Source: Bacteroidia bacterium (GTDB lineage Bacteria; Bacteroidota; Bacteroidia; J057; JADKCL01). Taken from it: 64,000 nt of DNA. The stretch is taken from the NCBI GenBank assembly GCA_020635905.1, contig JACJYV010000001.1:434001-498000 (forward strand), in the 5' to 3' direction. Both the position numbers and the translations under genes were made by a program. How positions within the stretch are numbered: the first letter of the stretch is position 1; each line of letters begins with the position of its first letter. A model generated the notes under the pieces. The model was not told the DNA's origin and made no database searches. It saw nothing but the letters and a program-made list of their open reading frames with translations. Of this stretch, positions 34,942-44,648 are shown one piece after another.

Positions 34942-36402
34942 TCAACCTAAGATTTGAAATAATTCTATCATACTCTCCTTTAAGCTTGAGGAAGATTCAT
35001 TCCAGGCTTTCAGGGCATCTTCAATTGAAATTTGAACAATGTCGCTGTCCACATTACTGACGTACTGGGCGATGTTCAAGCTTCCTTTGTTTTCAAGAAT
35101 TTTACCTATGTCAAGCACCTTACAGAACCCTTCCACATCTTTGAAATCCTTGTAGGTCTTGTATATTTTTCCAATGTGTTTTTCCTCCAAATACCCAATG
35201 TTCTTATCCTGCCTGACCTCTTTCACTGCATTAATGATCAGCACCTTCCCTTTCTTACTGGCCTCCTTATTCGTAGTGGTTATCAGCAAACAAGCCTCCA
35301 TGGGAGAGTTATAAAACAGGTTGGGCCCCAGGCCAATTACGCATTCCACCTTGTCCTCTTCAATCATTTTTCTCCGCATGTCTGCCTCTGCATCCCGAAA
35401 CAGTACTCCGTGCGGCCACAGCGAAATGGATCGTCCATTCCCCTCATCCAGGCTCTTATGTATGTGCTGCTGAAAAGCATAATCCGCACATCCTTGCGGT
35501 GGGGTTCCCCAGATATTCCGTCCCCAGGGGTCCTTTTCAAACCCTTTTTGGTCCCAGGCTTTGATCGAATAGGGCGGATTGGCCAGGATCACATTGAATT
35601 TTTTCAGCTCGTCGTTTTCCAGGAAGGCGGGCTGGGCCAGGGTGTCGCCCCGCACAATGCTAAACTCCTCGATGCCGTGCATGAACATGTTCATGCGGGC
35701 AATGGCCGAGGTGATCAGGTTGATCTCCTGTCCGTAGAGCTTGAGGGTGCGGTACTCCTTGCCTTCCTCCTTCAGGTGGAGTGCGCAGTTGAGCAATAAG
35801 CCCCCTGAACCGCAGGTGGGGTCGTACACGCTTTCGCCGGGTTGCGGGTCCATGATCATGGTCATGAGCTTGACCACGGTGCGGTTGGTGTAAAACTCAG
35901 CCGCGGTGTGCCCGCTGTCGTCGGCAAATTCCTTGATCAGGTACTCGTAGGCATTGCCCAGTTTGTCGTCGGGGATGTTGCCCAGGCTCAGTTTGTGCTG
36001 GGAGTAATGCTCGATCAGGTTGTTGAGGGTCTCGTCGCTCAGGCGCTCCTTATTGGTCCAGGAGGCATCCCCGAATATCCCATAAAGGGTGTCTGGATTG
36101 GCCTTTTCAATGGCCCGCATCGCATCCTGCAACTTCATGCCCACATTCACGGTGGTTTCCCGCACATCCTGCCAATGCGCTCCCTCTGGCACCATGAAAT
36201 GGTGGTGCTCTGCAAAGGCAGCATATTCCATGTCCCCGTCGCTTTCTGCCAGGGCAGCTTCGTATTCCTCGTCGTACACATCACAGATGCGCTTGAAAAA
36301 CAGCAGCGGGAAAATGTATTGCTTATAGTCGCCTGCGTCGATGGTGCCGCGCAGTTGGGTGGCGGCACCCCAGAGGTATTTTTCGAGTTCTTGTTGGGTC
36401 AT
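34942..36402 (-). CDS. hsdM: Type I restriction methylase subunit, copy 1
   Basis: A 486-aa N6-adenine methyltransferase subunit. The N-terminal helical domain begins QQELEKYLWGAATQLRGTID. SAM motif I is YDPTCGSGGLLL and the catalytic motif IV is NPPY. Residues GTPPQGCADYAFQQH are typical of HsdM. It is adjacent to hsdS (two bases), so it is the main methylase partner. Its start overlaps the stop of a PD-(D/E)XK gene by four bases. It resembles the second hsdM at 36992 throughout but is clearly not identical. Confidence 0.93.
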   Translation of the reverse strand: MTQQELEKYLWGAATQLRGTIDAGDYKQYIFPLLFFKRICDVYDEEYEAALAESDGDMEYAAFAEHHHFMVPEGAHWQDVRETTVNVGMKLQDAMRAIEKANPDTLYGIFGDASWTNKERLSDETLNNLIEHYSQHKLSLGNIPDDKLGNAYEYLIKEFADDSGHTAAEFYTNRTVVKLMTMIMDPQPGESVYDPTCGSGGLLLNCALHLKEEGKEYRTLKLYGQEINLITSAIARMNMFMHGIEEFSIVRGDTLAQPAFLENDELKKFNVILANPPYSIKAWDQKGFEKDPWGRNIWGTPPQGCADYAFQQHIHKSLDEGNGRSISLWPHGVLFRDAEADMRRKMIEEDKVECVIGLGPNLFYNSPMEACLLITTTNKEASKKGKVLIINAVKEVRQDKNIGYLEEKHIGKIYKTYKDFKDVEGFCKVLDIGKILENKGSLNIAQYVSNVDSDIVQISIEDALKAWNESSSSLKESMIELFQILG

Positions 36403-36995
36403 TTGACTTCAATTAAAATAACGTAATTACCCCTTCTACTTCCTCTAGTAGAGTTAAATGTCTTTTTGACATTCACAATTTTTGCCGAAAGGCCTGGTTT
36501 TCTGCCAGAGTATACATTTCCTGTTTTTCGACAGAATTTATCAGAAATAAATTCCTGAGGATGTTCCCCTTGGCTGACCACGATTAAAAAACATCTAATA
36601 TTCGAATTCGCAGTTTTTAAAATATGTAGTTTTTCCAGGTCTCTCATGATGTTCGGAAGGGTGTTTGATCTTTTTGGGGTATATCGCTTTACCTCAATTG
36701 CATAGGTTATCGTATCAATATTTAATCGCTTTCCATATGGTCCGTCATCTGACTTTTTCCCCACAGCTAAATCCAAATATTTGTCCTCTTCAATTCCCTT
36801 CGCGAGTTGACCGTATGCTCTTTCTCTCTCTAAATATTCATCATTCTTTTTCCACCTTGAAATAATGGTTAATAATTCATCAACCAGAGCACCTTCCGAG
36901 AATGGATAGGCAGAATAAATACTATTTTTATATCCAACCCAGTAGGCCAGGGTAAGTAATCCGTGATCAGCCCAGTTGGGTAATTTCTCACTCAT
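36399..36995 (-). CDS. PD-(D/E)XK nuclease-like protein embedded between two hsdM genes
   Basis: A 198-aa protein with a plausible restriction-endonuclease-like core: an early helix with Glu40 (ALVDELLTII), then KYLDLAVG (D75), then TYAIEVKRY (E101, K103), followed by FLIVVSQGE. That spacing fits a D-(x)n-ExK metal site. I know no standard type I component of this kind. It overlaps both neighbouring hsdM genes by four bases, so it is translated as part of the restriction operon. It could be an additional nuclease, a regulator of restriction, or the remains of a second system with hsdM copy 2. Identity uncertain. Confidence 0.75.
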   Translation of the reverse strand: MSEKLPNWADHGLLTLAYWVGYKNSIYSAYPFSEGALVDELLTIISRWKKNDEYLERERAYGQLAKGIEEDKYLDLAVGKKSDDGPYGKRLNIDTITYAIEVKRYTPKRSNTLPNIMRDLEKLHILKTANSNIRCFLIVVSQGEHPQEFISDKFCRKTGNVYSGRKPGLSAKIVNVKKTFNSTRGSRRGNYVILIEVK

Positions 36996-38473
36996 TTGAT
37001 GAATCCCTTCAATACCTCTTTAAACTTCTCCTCCGCCTCCAAACTTGCCTCCCAGGCTGTCTTCAAATCCGCCAGGGCCTCTTCCACACCTGGCAAATCA
37101 TCCTCGATCACCTTCTCCACATACAAGGGGATATTGAGGTTGAAATCATTCTCTTCCAGGTCAGCCCGCGAGGCTACTTTGACATAATTTTCCACATCTG
37201 CAAATTCCTGATACCAGGAAAAAATCTGGTTGACGTGTTCGGGCTCCAAATAATTCTGGGCCCGGCCCACCCTTACCTGATCGGAGGCATCAATAAAGAG
37301 GACTTTGCCTTGTTTCTCCGCCTCTTTCTGCTGCTTGAAGACCATCACACAGGCCGCCAACTGGGTTCCATAGAAGATGTTGGAGCCCAGCCCAATCACC
37401 GCTTCCAGCATATCCTGATTAAGCAATGCCTCCCTGATCCTGCCTTCGGCGCCCTTCCTGAACAGGGCTCCGTGAGGCAATACCACCGTCATGCGACCCT
37501 TGCTGTTCATGGATTTGATCATGTGCTGTACCCAGGCCATGTCGCCATTGCCTTGCGGAGGTACCCCCGCGATATTTCTTCCATACGGGTCATTGGCCCA
37601 GTTTTCGGCACCCCATTCCTTGAGTGAAAAGGGCGGATTGGCTATCACACAATCAAAGGTCTTCAGGCCATCGGCCTCAAAAAATGCCGGGTTGCGCAAG
37701 GTATCCCCCCGATAAATCTGAAAGTCTTCAATTCCATGCAGGAACATATTCATGCGGGCAATGGAACTGGAAGTGAGGTTTTTTTCCTGTCCATACAATT
37801 TCAGGGTGCGGAAATCTTCCCCATTTTCTTTGAGGTGGGCCACACATTCCAGCAACATACCTCCCGTTCCACAAGCTGGATCATAAATCGTTTCCCCTTC
37901 GTGGGGATCCAAAATAAGTCCCAGCAAATGCACCACCGAACGTGGGGTATAAAACTCCCCTGCTTTTTTATTAGTCAGGTCGGCAAAATGCTTGATCAGG
38001 TACTCGTAGGAATTACCCAGCAAATCAGAATCCACGTTGGAATTGCACAGATCGTACTGCGAAAAATGCTCAATCAGATCGACCAACAGTCGGTCGGACA
38101 GTTTATTTTTATTGCTCCATTGGGCATCCCCAAAAATGCCATACAAAAACTCCTGGTTGGCCTGCTCAATGCCCCGCAGGGCCTTCTCAATGGCCAGGCC
38201 CACATTGGAAGTGGTTTCCCGCACACTCGTCCAGTGGCACCCTTCAGGAATCACAAAGCGGTGAAACTCGGGCAGGGTGGCATATTCCTCATCCCCTTCA
38301 GACTCCTCCAAAGCCATGCGAAATTCCTCGTCGTACACATCAGAGATGCGCTTGAAGAAGAGCAGCGGGAAGATATATACTTTGAAGTCTGAGGCATCGA
38401 CGGGGCCTTTGAGTATCCAGGCGGCCTTGGAGAGGTATTGTTCGAGTTGGGATAGAGTTACTTTGGATTCCAT
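36992..38473 (-). CDS. hsdM: Type I restriction methylase subunit, copy 2
   Basis: A 493-aa HsdM-like N6-adenine methyltransferase: N-terminal LSQLEQYLSKAAWILKGPVD, motif I YDPACGTGGMLLE, motif IV NPPF (Phe instead of Tyr, common in the family) and GVPPQGNGDMAWVQH. It shares the whole layout with copy 1 but with many differences, so it is an old paralogue or comes from another system. No hsdS adjoins it directly. It is the first gene of the operon, 92 bases after the end of the Avs-like gene. Confidence 0.92.
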   Translation of the reverse strand: MESKVTLSQLEQYLSKAAWILKGPVDASDFKVYIFPLLFFKRISDVYDEEFRMALEESEGDEEYATLPEFHRFVIPEGCHWTSVRETTSNVGLAIEKALRGIEQANQEFLYGIFGDAQWSNKNKLSDRLLVDLIEHFSQYDLCNSNVDSDLLGNSYEYLIKHFADLTNKKAGEFYTPRSVVHLLGLILDPHEGETIYDPACGTGGMLLECVAHLKENGEDFRTLKLYGQEKNLTSSSIARMNMFLHGIEDFQIYRGDTLRNPAFFEADGLKTFDCVIANPPFSLKEWGAENWANDPYGRNIAGVPPQGNGDMAWVQHMIKSMNSKGRMTVVLPHGALFRKGAEGRIREALLNQDMLEAVIGLGSNIFYGTQLAACVMVFKQQKEAEKQGKVLFIDASDQVRVGRAQNYLEPEHVNQIFSWYQEFADVENYVKVASRADLEENDFNLNIPLYVEKVIEDDLPGVEEALADLKTAWEASLEAEEKFKEVLKGFIK

Positions 38474-38565
38474 GAAAAATTCCTGAAATAATCACCGAAT
38501 TTAATGAAAATGAAATGACAATGGGCGGTTAATTTCAAATAGAATGTGCCCCTTTGATTAAATCT

Positions 38566-41500
38566 TTAGGTTTTATCCTCATATTCTCCCAATCCATAAT
38601 CCGAAAAGTTGTAATACACCGTGCGGTATAGAATGTCTATTATCCTTCGTATTTCTTCAGGTTGAAAGGGCGGTTCATCTCTGAAATGCTCAAGGGCGTT
38701 TTTCAATTGCATTACCGCTGGGGTAACGGGGGCAGATGGGTATTTACCCGGAGGCAAAGATTCCTGGGTTGGAGCTGCGATACCTATGAAAGAAAGGAAG
38801 GGTGCAACCTCTTCGTGCATTTCGTCGATATCCCAGAAAAAGAAGTAAAGCAGAAAAAGAGCGAATTCCTTTTCCGGATTACCCTTAGTTTCTTCCCAGT
38901 TTGATTTTAGCTTATGTTTGATGGTTTTCCATTTGTAATGGGCGGGAAGGACAGTAAGCATCAGGCAATAGGCGTTTCCAAACAAATAATGGAGGCTGTT
39001 AAAATCCTGTTTAAGGTACCAGTCAAGTCCAAGGTCAAAAAGCTGGTACTCCCCTTTCTTGTTTTTCCATTTCTTTAGGCTGAACTGAACCAGTCTATTC
39101 CTGTTTGGGTGCTTGAATAATGGGTTAAAATATTCGTCTATCTCAGAGATATTACGAACGAAAAATTGGAGGATTTCAGGAGCTGTTTTGCTTTCTAAAT
39201 AGGGTACAATGAAGTGTTCCCGATGATAGATGTCATCCGTAAAATGGACTTTGGGACCATATTTGTCCACCAGGGATTCAAATCCTTCAAATTTTACCTT
39301 TTCATTGTCTTCCCGGATTTTTAGGGTTTTCAGTTGTTCGTGAGTTCCACGTGATGAAGCGTTGCTCAGAAAAGTTTCCAGGGTGGTCGCATGCTTTTGG
39401 GTTGAATACTTGAATAATAAACTGTTGAGGTGAATAATTGCCTCCTCCATTTTATGAAGTGCTTCAATGTTTCCTGAATAATCGCTGAAAGCCTCCAGAA
39501 TTTCATCTGCCCAGGCATTCAACTGCTCAAAAGAAAAGATTTTTTCATACCATAAATGCCAATTGGAAAGAGAGGATGCAGCAATCTGGATTGATTCAGG
39601 GCTTTTCTGATTTATATGGAATTCGATTTCAGACTTGAAGAACTCTTTTTCATTGGGGTTTCCAGAAATAATTTCCACAAGAATAAAGTCTGCCCTTTTG
39701 GTAAAAAGATGAGGAAGTTTTTCCCGAAGTAATTGGTAAAAACTCTTTAGGTCCAGTCGGGCTTTCCAAATTATGGTGATTATTACCTCATCAAAACGAT
39801 ACCAGTGCCCTGGGGAATACTTTTGGGGGATTTTGTCAAAATGGGATTCAGCCAATGCAATTCCATCTACGATTTCCTCTACTGGAATTTGGCGAGAAAG
39901 GTTCTTGCCCAATAAATCCTGTACATTTTGGAAGGACTTTGACCTCGTATAAAGAAAAAAAATAATTGCCTCAGCAGGTTGGCTAAACAATTCAACTTCG
40001 GCTAAAAACTCTTTTAACAATTCCCCTTCATTTTCAGGGAGGTTCCGCAGACGGTAATTGCCTTCCAATGCGATCCAGGTATCAACTCTTCCAATGAAAT
40101 CTTCCATCTCTCTAAGGGTTACTCTAAGGAGTAGGATTAAAAATTTGAATTCCTCCAGTTTTGCTTCCTTATAATCTTCTCTTTCCATTTGCTCCCGATT
40201 TAATTCCCTAATCCACTTTTCGTGATGGAAATTGAGAGCCTGGTTTGATAGGTCAGAGATAGCTTTAAAAAGAATAGACCTGATTAATGGGTTTAATTCA
40301 GGATGACTGACAGAGATTTTTTCCAATATTTTGAAAGCGAATCTGCGGGCATTTTGAGCCATTGGATCATCTGGATTAAAAATCCAATTTCCAATGGGGC
40401 CAGACGGGTTCGATACATCTTGAGCTTCGATGGATCCAAGCAATTCTGTCAAAAGCTGAACGATTACCACAGGCTTAATCCAATCTCCCATTCCCTCCGC
40501 AATTTCTCTAAGCATCCGTGTGGTAGATTCCAGATCGGTGATTTTCCTTGGCAGAGAATCACGCTCTCTTGCTCGCCTTAATTCTTCTTCAAGTGGATAA
40601 CTCCTTTTATTATTCAGGAGTGCTACATTTTTAAGGAAATCAAGATCACCTGTTGCCCTGAAATATTCAGGTAGTAGCCTCCAGGCCTCCTCCGTGGTTT
40701 CCACGGAGGAAAAGATACTGGTGATAAAAGTTGAAAAATTGGACCTTGATCCATACCATGTTATCTGATTGGTTTCCTTTTTTGGATTTTGGAAAGTGGA
40801 TGCCCACTGTGGGTGGTCCTTCATTTGGGCAAATTCCACCCAGGTTTTCCAGAATGGGATTTCAAGTGATCTCAAATCATCTGGCAATGCAGAGTAAACT
40901 TCTTTTACCCTTTCTGGGGCGCCTGCTGGGATTTTTTCATTCAGAATCGATTGGGGCAAAAGTTCCAGATAACGCAATACATCAACCTTTTCTTCATCTG
41001 GCAGGAGATTGCGAATTTCCAAAAGGTTGCCAAAAATCCCTGAAAAATTCCTGGCCCCAAGCACGCCTTTGCAAATTCGCTCAAGCATGCCCTCTTCATC
41101 TAAAAAATCCCTGGCCAGCAAATCACGGTAAGGGTCGGGGCGTAAGCGATAACGCCAGGAAGGTTCCGGGGCGGTCCGGTGGCTGAAAATGGGTTTGGGA
41201 CTATCAATTGGCCAAACCTCGTGGAGGTTCGCATCCCGTTTTGAGACCCAGCCGTTTTCTTCAAGTAAGGTTACAATTTTCTTTAGTTTCCTATGGTTTA
41301 GGCCCAAAGGCTCACTTAGTTCTTGAATCGAATAATCATCAAAGGGAGATAGCAAGGCCAGGGCCTGTACTGCAATGTAAATGCTCTCTTCAGAAATTTT
41401 TAGGTTTTCTTGCAGAAACCGCAGTTCCTGTTTGAGTATCCGTTTGAAAGCATCAGCAAACCCCAGCGATGCATCTTTCAATAACGATTCAAAAGTTTGA

Positions 41501-42651
41501 TTCTTTGCAATAGCCCTGATAAGGGTCATCGCCACCCATGGGATCCCTTCGGTCTTGGCCCAAAAGGTATGTTGTATGTCCTGAATTTGTCGTTTTTGCT
41601 CGTCGTTTTCAGGGACTTTTAAAAATGGTCGCAATAGATACTTTGACAATTCAAAAGCCTGCTTACCTTCAAGTGGGCCTAAGTTAATATCTGCACTCAG
41701 AACGGAATTGCTGGTCAAGCTTTGGTTTATTATGTCCATCGTGGCAGAACGAGCCGTGAGCAGTATCTTTACCTTTTCCTTGTGGCTGGATGCCAAGCTT
41801 AGGATTCCGTCCAGATGGATTTCGCGGTCTGCATCATCTATTAGAATTACCATTTTATCAATTCCTGAAAGCAATTCGCCAAATTGCCCCAAAGAATAAT
41901 TATCCTTAATCAAAACATAGGGATGCCATACGTCGCTTTGGTCCACCACATTTTGAAAGAAATCCAGGCAAAGTCTGGTTTTCCCAAAACCACCATGACC
42001 TGATACGAGGAAGGTCGTTTTGTTAGGAGTGTTCAAAAATTTTCGTAAAGCTTCCTTCTGTTTTTCTCTCCCGAAAAGTGAGGTTGTAAGTGGAAGAAAA
42101 ACTTCTGAATAGGGATCAAGCTCTCTTGAAAAAGCAACTTGATAAGTATGCAGCATGGAGGCCTCTTTTCCCCAAAAAGATTGCCGAATTACCGGGTGGA
42201 CGGCAAGTAATGCTTTGAGATGCGCAGCATCCCAAAAAAATATTTCTGGCAATTTTGCCCATTCTGCTTTAACCGATTTTAACGCAACCTGGGTCAAGGA
42301 ATCCTTTTCATTTGGCTTTAGGGAGAGATTTGTAGCATAAACTATATAATCCTCCCCCCTGAAATTTGATAAAATATCTTCTTTTATGGTTTGTGATAAG
42401 GCGGAAAAGGCATCCTTGTATTTGTCCTCGGTCCTTAATTTATCCTGAAATCTCCATTTTCCTGTTTTTCCACCGTAGGTTCCTTCAAAATATTGATCAA
42501 TTCCCTGATCCTTGCCTGGAGCATCAAAAATCCTGGCGTGCTTGCTTACTTCGTGGATTACCAAAGCATTGATTAATGCCTCGAATTTCTGGGCATCGAA
42601 ACCTTCCCATTTTAATTCGGCAACGGTGTCAGTTGGAGTAGATTTTGTCAA
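38566..42651 (-). CDS. Avs-like STAND NTPase with N-terminal nuclease domain
   Basis: A 1361-aa three-part protein. The N-terminal 160 residues look like an Mrr/PD-(D/E)XK nuclease: GFDAQKFEALINALV, then GKDQGID (D52) and WRFQDK (Q69, K71). A P-loop NTPase follows, with Walker A GHGGFGKT (218-225) and Walker B MVILIDDAD. The remaining 900 or so residues are helical and could act as the sensor. This is the plan of antiphage STAND NTPases (Avs family), which bind a phage protein and then cut DNA. The first codon is TTG and no in-frame ATG lies near. Assignment to an Avs type needs comparison. Confidence 0.82.
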   Translation of the reverse strand: MTKSTPTDTVAELKWEGFDAQKFEALINALVIHEVSKHARIFDAPGKDQGIDQYFEGTYGGKTGKWRFQDKLRTEDKYKDAFSALSQTIKEDILSNFRGEDYIVYATNLSLKPNEKDSLTQVALKSVKAEWAKLPEIFFWDAAHLKALLAVHPVIRQSFWGKEASMLHTYQVAFSRELDPYSEVFLPLTTSLFGREKQKEALRKFLNTPNKTTFLVSGHGGFGKTRLCLDFFQNVVDQSDVWHPYVLIKDNYSLGQFGELLSGIDKMVILIDDADREIHLDGILSLASSHKEKVKILLTARSATMDIINQSLTSNSVLSADINLGPLEGKQAFELSKYLLRPFLKVPENDEQKRQIQDIQHTFWAKTEGIPWVAMTLIRAIAKNQTFESLLKDASLGFADAFKRILKQELRFLQENLKISEESIYIAVQALALLSPFDDYSIQELSEPLGLNHRKLKKIVTLLEENGWVSKRDANLHEVWPIDSPKPIFSHRTAPEPSWRYRLRPDPYRDLLARDFLDEEGMLERICKGVLGARNFSGIFGNLLEIRNLLPDEEKVDVLRYLELLPQSILNEKIPAGAPERVKEVYSALPDDLRSLEIPFWKTWVEFAQMKDHPQWASTFQNPKKETNQITWYGSRSNFSTFITSIFSSVETTEEAWRLLPEYFRATGDLDFLKNVALLNNKRSYPLEEELRRARERDSLPRKITDLESTTRMLREIAEGMGDWIKPVVIVQLLTELLGSIEAQDVSNPSGPIGNWIFNPDDPMAQNARRFAFKILEKISVSHPELNPLIRSILFKAISDLSNQALNFHHEKWIRELNREQMEREDYKEAKLEEFKFLILLLRVTLREMEDFIGRVDTWIALEGNYRLRNLPENEGELLKEFLAEVELFSQPAEAIIFFLYTRSKSFQNVQDLLGKNLSRQIPVEEIVDGIALAESHFDKIPQKYSPGHWYRFDEVIITIIWKARLDLKSFYQLLREKLPHLFTKRADFILVEIISGNPNEKEFFKSEIEFHINQKSPESIQIAASSLSNWHLWYEKIFSFEQLNAWADEILEAFSDYSGNIEALHKMEEAIIHLNSLLFKYSTQKHATTLETFLSNASSRGTHEQLKTLKIREDNEKVKFEGFESLVDKYGPKVHFTDDIYHREHFIVPYLESKTAPEILQFFVRNISEIDEYFNPLFKHPNRNRLVQFSLKKWKNKKGEYQLFDLGLDWYLKQDFNSLHYLFGNAYCLMLTVLPAHYKWKTIKHKLKSNWEETKGNPEKEFALFLLYFFFWDIDEMHEEVAPFLSFIGIAAPTQESLPPGKYPSAPVTPAVMQLKNALEHFRDEPPFQPEEIRRIIDILYRTVYYNFSDYGLGEYEDKT

Positions 42652-42900
42652 TTTCGTTTCCGTGATTATTAAACTTGTCTGCGAGTAGGAATGGAATTCT
42701 TTTCCAAAAATCCCTGAAGTCTTTACCTTAAATTACCATAACCAACTTGCTTCTCAAAATCCTTATGAATTGCCAGAGGATTCATTCTGTGGTCCAGAAT
42801 AACTCGTTGCCAGAAATCCTCCTAATTCCCCCACAAAACCATTTCCTGATCCCGGCAAAAATCACGATATTGTAGGTGCCAATATCAAATCACAGGAATT

Positions 42901-43227
42901 ATGAAAACCTTTCTCCTGACCTGCCTGTTTGCTTTTGCAGGCGCAGTTTGTTTCCCGAATCTGCAGGCCCAGACCGCTACGGTGGCAGGCTCCACCAGCG
43001 GGCCCCAGATGCAGACCCCGCCGCCCACGGTGCCTGTCTCCTATGTGTACCGGGTGCTGTACGAGGCCCAGGTGCCCCTCAATACGCCCTACCAGGTGCT
43101 GGTAAGTGAGTATTATAATAAGAATTGCAAGGTCAGTTGTGTGGCGGTGTACCCGAATGGGGACATGAGTTTTTCGGTGGTGTATGGGGGGAACGTGGTA
43201 ATTATTTCGATCCAGGGAGACGATTAA
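42901..43227 (+). CDS. Small secreted protein of unknown function
   Basis: A 108-aa exported protein with a signal peptide (KTFLLTCLFAFAGAVCFPNLQAQ), a Pro/Thr-rich linker and a C-terminal part with two Cys (NKNCKVSCVAVYPNGD). It ends four bases inside the convergent gene at 43224. No family recognised. Confidence 0.65.
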   Translation: MKTFLLTCLFAFAGAVCFPNLQAQTATVAGSTSGPQMQTPPPTVPVSYVYRVLYEAQVPLNTPYQVLVSEYYNKNCKVSCVAVYPNGDMSFSVVYGGNVVIISIQGDD

Positions 43228-44648
43228 AGAAGTCTTTGGGCCCAATTAAGAATCTCCAACTCATAAACATTCAATTCCTTTTGTGGAACATTTGAAAGGG
43301 TATCAACCAATTTTTGTTTCTTTTTCAGGGCTTCAGATTGTTCATGCGGATAGGCCCGAAAAAACGCAAGCAGGGCGCTCTCAATCGTATTGAATTTCTT
43401 TTTTCTGCGACTCAGGTAGGTTGAGGTAGAGACCACCAAACTGTTTACCGTAATGTCATCCTCTTTTACCTCAAAGTATGCCACCATTAAAAAGAATCGG
43501 GCCAAAATTTGTATATCTTCCCTTACACCTTTTCTGGGATTATTGAGAATTTCCCTTAACCAGATCAAGGCTTTTTCTGGTTCGTTTGCCATTAAAGAGA
43601 TGTGGGCAGCCTTTATGCATAAAAGATATTTGGTGGATAGGGGTAAAAAGCTGGAAAAACAAATGAAGCCCGCCTCCAATTCCTTCCTCAATTGTTCTAA
43701 ATGGCTAAAATCATTTGCCAGATATGCGTAATCCAATTTAAAAATGATCAATTTCTTAAACTGCTGAAAGGCGGCCTCCTTGCTTTTGCAGGTATACTGA
43801 GCCAATTGACGGTGGACCTTTTGGGCCGCTTCGAAATCGCATTTTCCCAGCAATGCCCAACTGTATTTTCCCAGAGAATTGACGTAAAAAACCTCGTCTT
43901 CTCCAATCAGGAAGGGAGCCTCATGCAAGGTTTGGTATATTTCCTCGATCACCTGCCAGGTTTGGTTTTCGTCGCCATCATAGGCATGAAAATTGAGTCT
44001 TACCCGAAGTAGAAATAGCCGCGCTCTGCAAGACTTTGGCCTTTGATCAGCCTGTAAAAGGGAATGGTTGCGACACCTTTCCAAAACCTGGGTGGGAACT
44101 TCTCCCGCTTCCCGAAAATTTTCCCTGAAGGCAGGCTGAAACAGCAGGAATAATGCCTGGTAGCGAGCCAACTCCTGGGCCAGGTAAAAGGCTTCCTCCA
44201 CCTGTTCCTCCCAATCCTTCAAGTCAAACTTCCGGCCTGGGTCAAAGGCGGTGAAGGCATGCAATTCCATTTCCAGCAACTGGGTCAGCAAGGTAAAGTG
44301 CTCCTTTTCGCGGGCATCTTTCTTTAGCATCTGAATCCTTTTCCATGCATTTTCAGCCAGGCCGCGTTGGAGCAATTCACCGATCACAGCAAGGTTTTGA
44401 GGGAGGTGGCCCTGAGCCGGGGCGTATGTCTTTTGCGCTAACGCCACCACAATGGCATCAAAAAGATAGGTGCGCACCCGGGAAGGATTGGATGAGTACT
44501 GCTCAAATGCCCTGCCCGCGGAGAGGGCCTTAAAGAGGCGCAAATACTCTGGCAATTTTCCTTTCCCCTTTCTGCCAGACATGACCGCTTCCCTTTCTGA
44601 TGCAGAAAGCGAACTGATCAACTGAACAAGTTCTGTATAAGAAGCCAT
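43224..44648 (-). CDS. Helical, TPR-like protein of a Bacteroidota family
   Basis: A 474-aa soluble protein predicted to be almost all helix, with repeated paired-helix units resembling tetratricopeptides (LGKYSWALLGKCDFEAAQKV, HISLMANEPEKALIWLREIL). The N-terminus ELVQLISSLSASEREAV with KLPEYLRLFKAL resembles a family seen in Saprospiria-type genomes in which members open with a SLS-x-SE-(K/R) motif. The role is unknown; TPR-like folds usually bind proteins. It converges with and overlaps the small secreted gene by four bases. Confidence 0.75.
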   Translation of the reverse strand: MASYTELVQLISSLSASEREAVMSGRKGKGKLPEYLRLFKALSAGRAFEQYSSNPSRVRTYLFDAIVVALAQKTYAPAQGHLPQNLAVIGELLQRGLAENAWKRIQMLKKDAREKEHFTLLTQLLEMELHAFTAFDPGRKFDLKDWEEQVEEAFYLAQELARYQALFLLFQPAFRENFREAGEVPTQVLERCRNHSLLQADQRPKSCRARLFLLRVRLNFHAYDGDENQTWQVIEEIYQTLHEAPFLIGEDEVFYVNSLGKYSWALLGKCDFEAAQKVHRQLAQYTCKSKEAAFQQFKKLIIFKLDYAYLANDFSHLEQLRKELEAGFICFSSFLPLSTKYLLCIKAAHISLMANEPEKALIWLREILNNPRKGVREDIQILARFFLMVAYFEVKEDDITVNSLVVSTSTYLSRRKKKFNTIESALLAFFRAYPHEQSEALKKKQKLVDTLSNVPQKELNVYELEILNWAQRLL

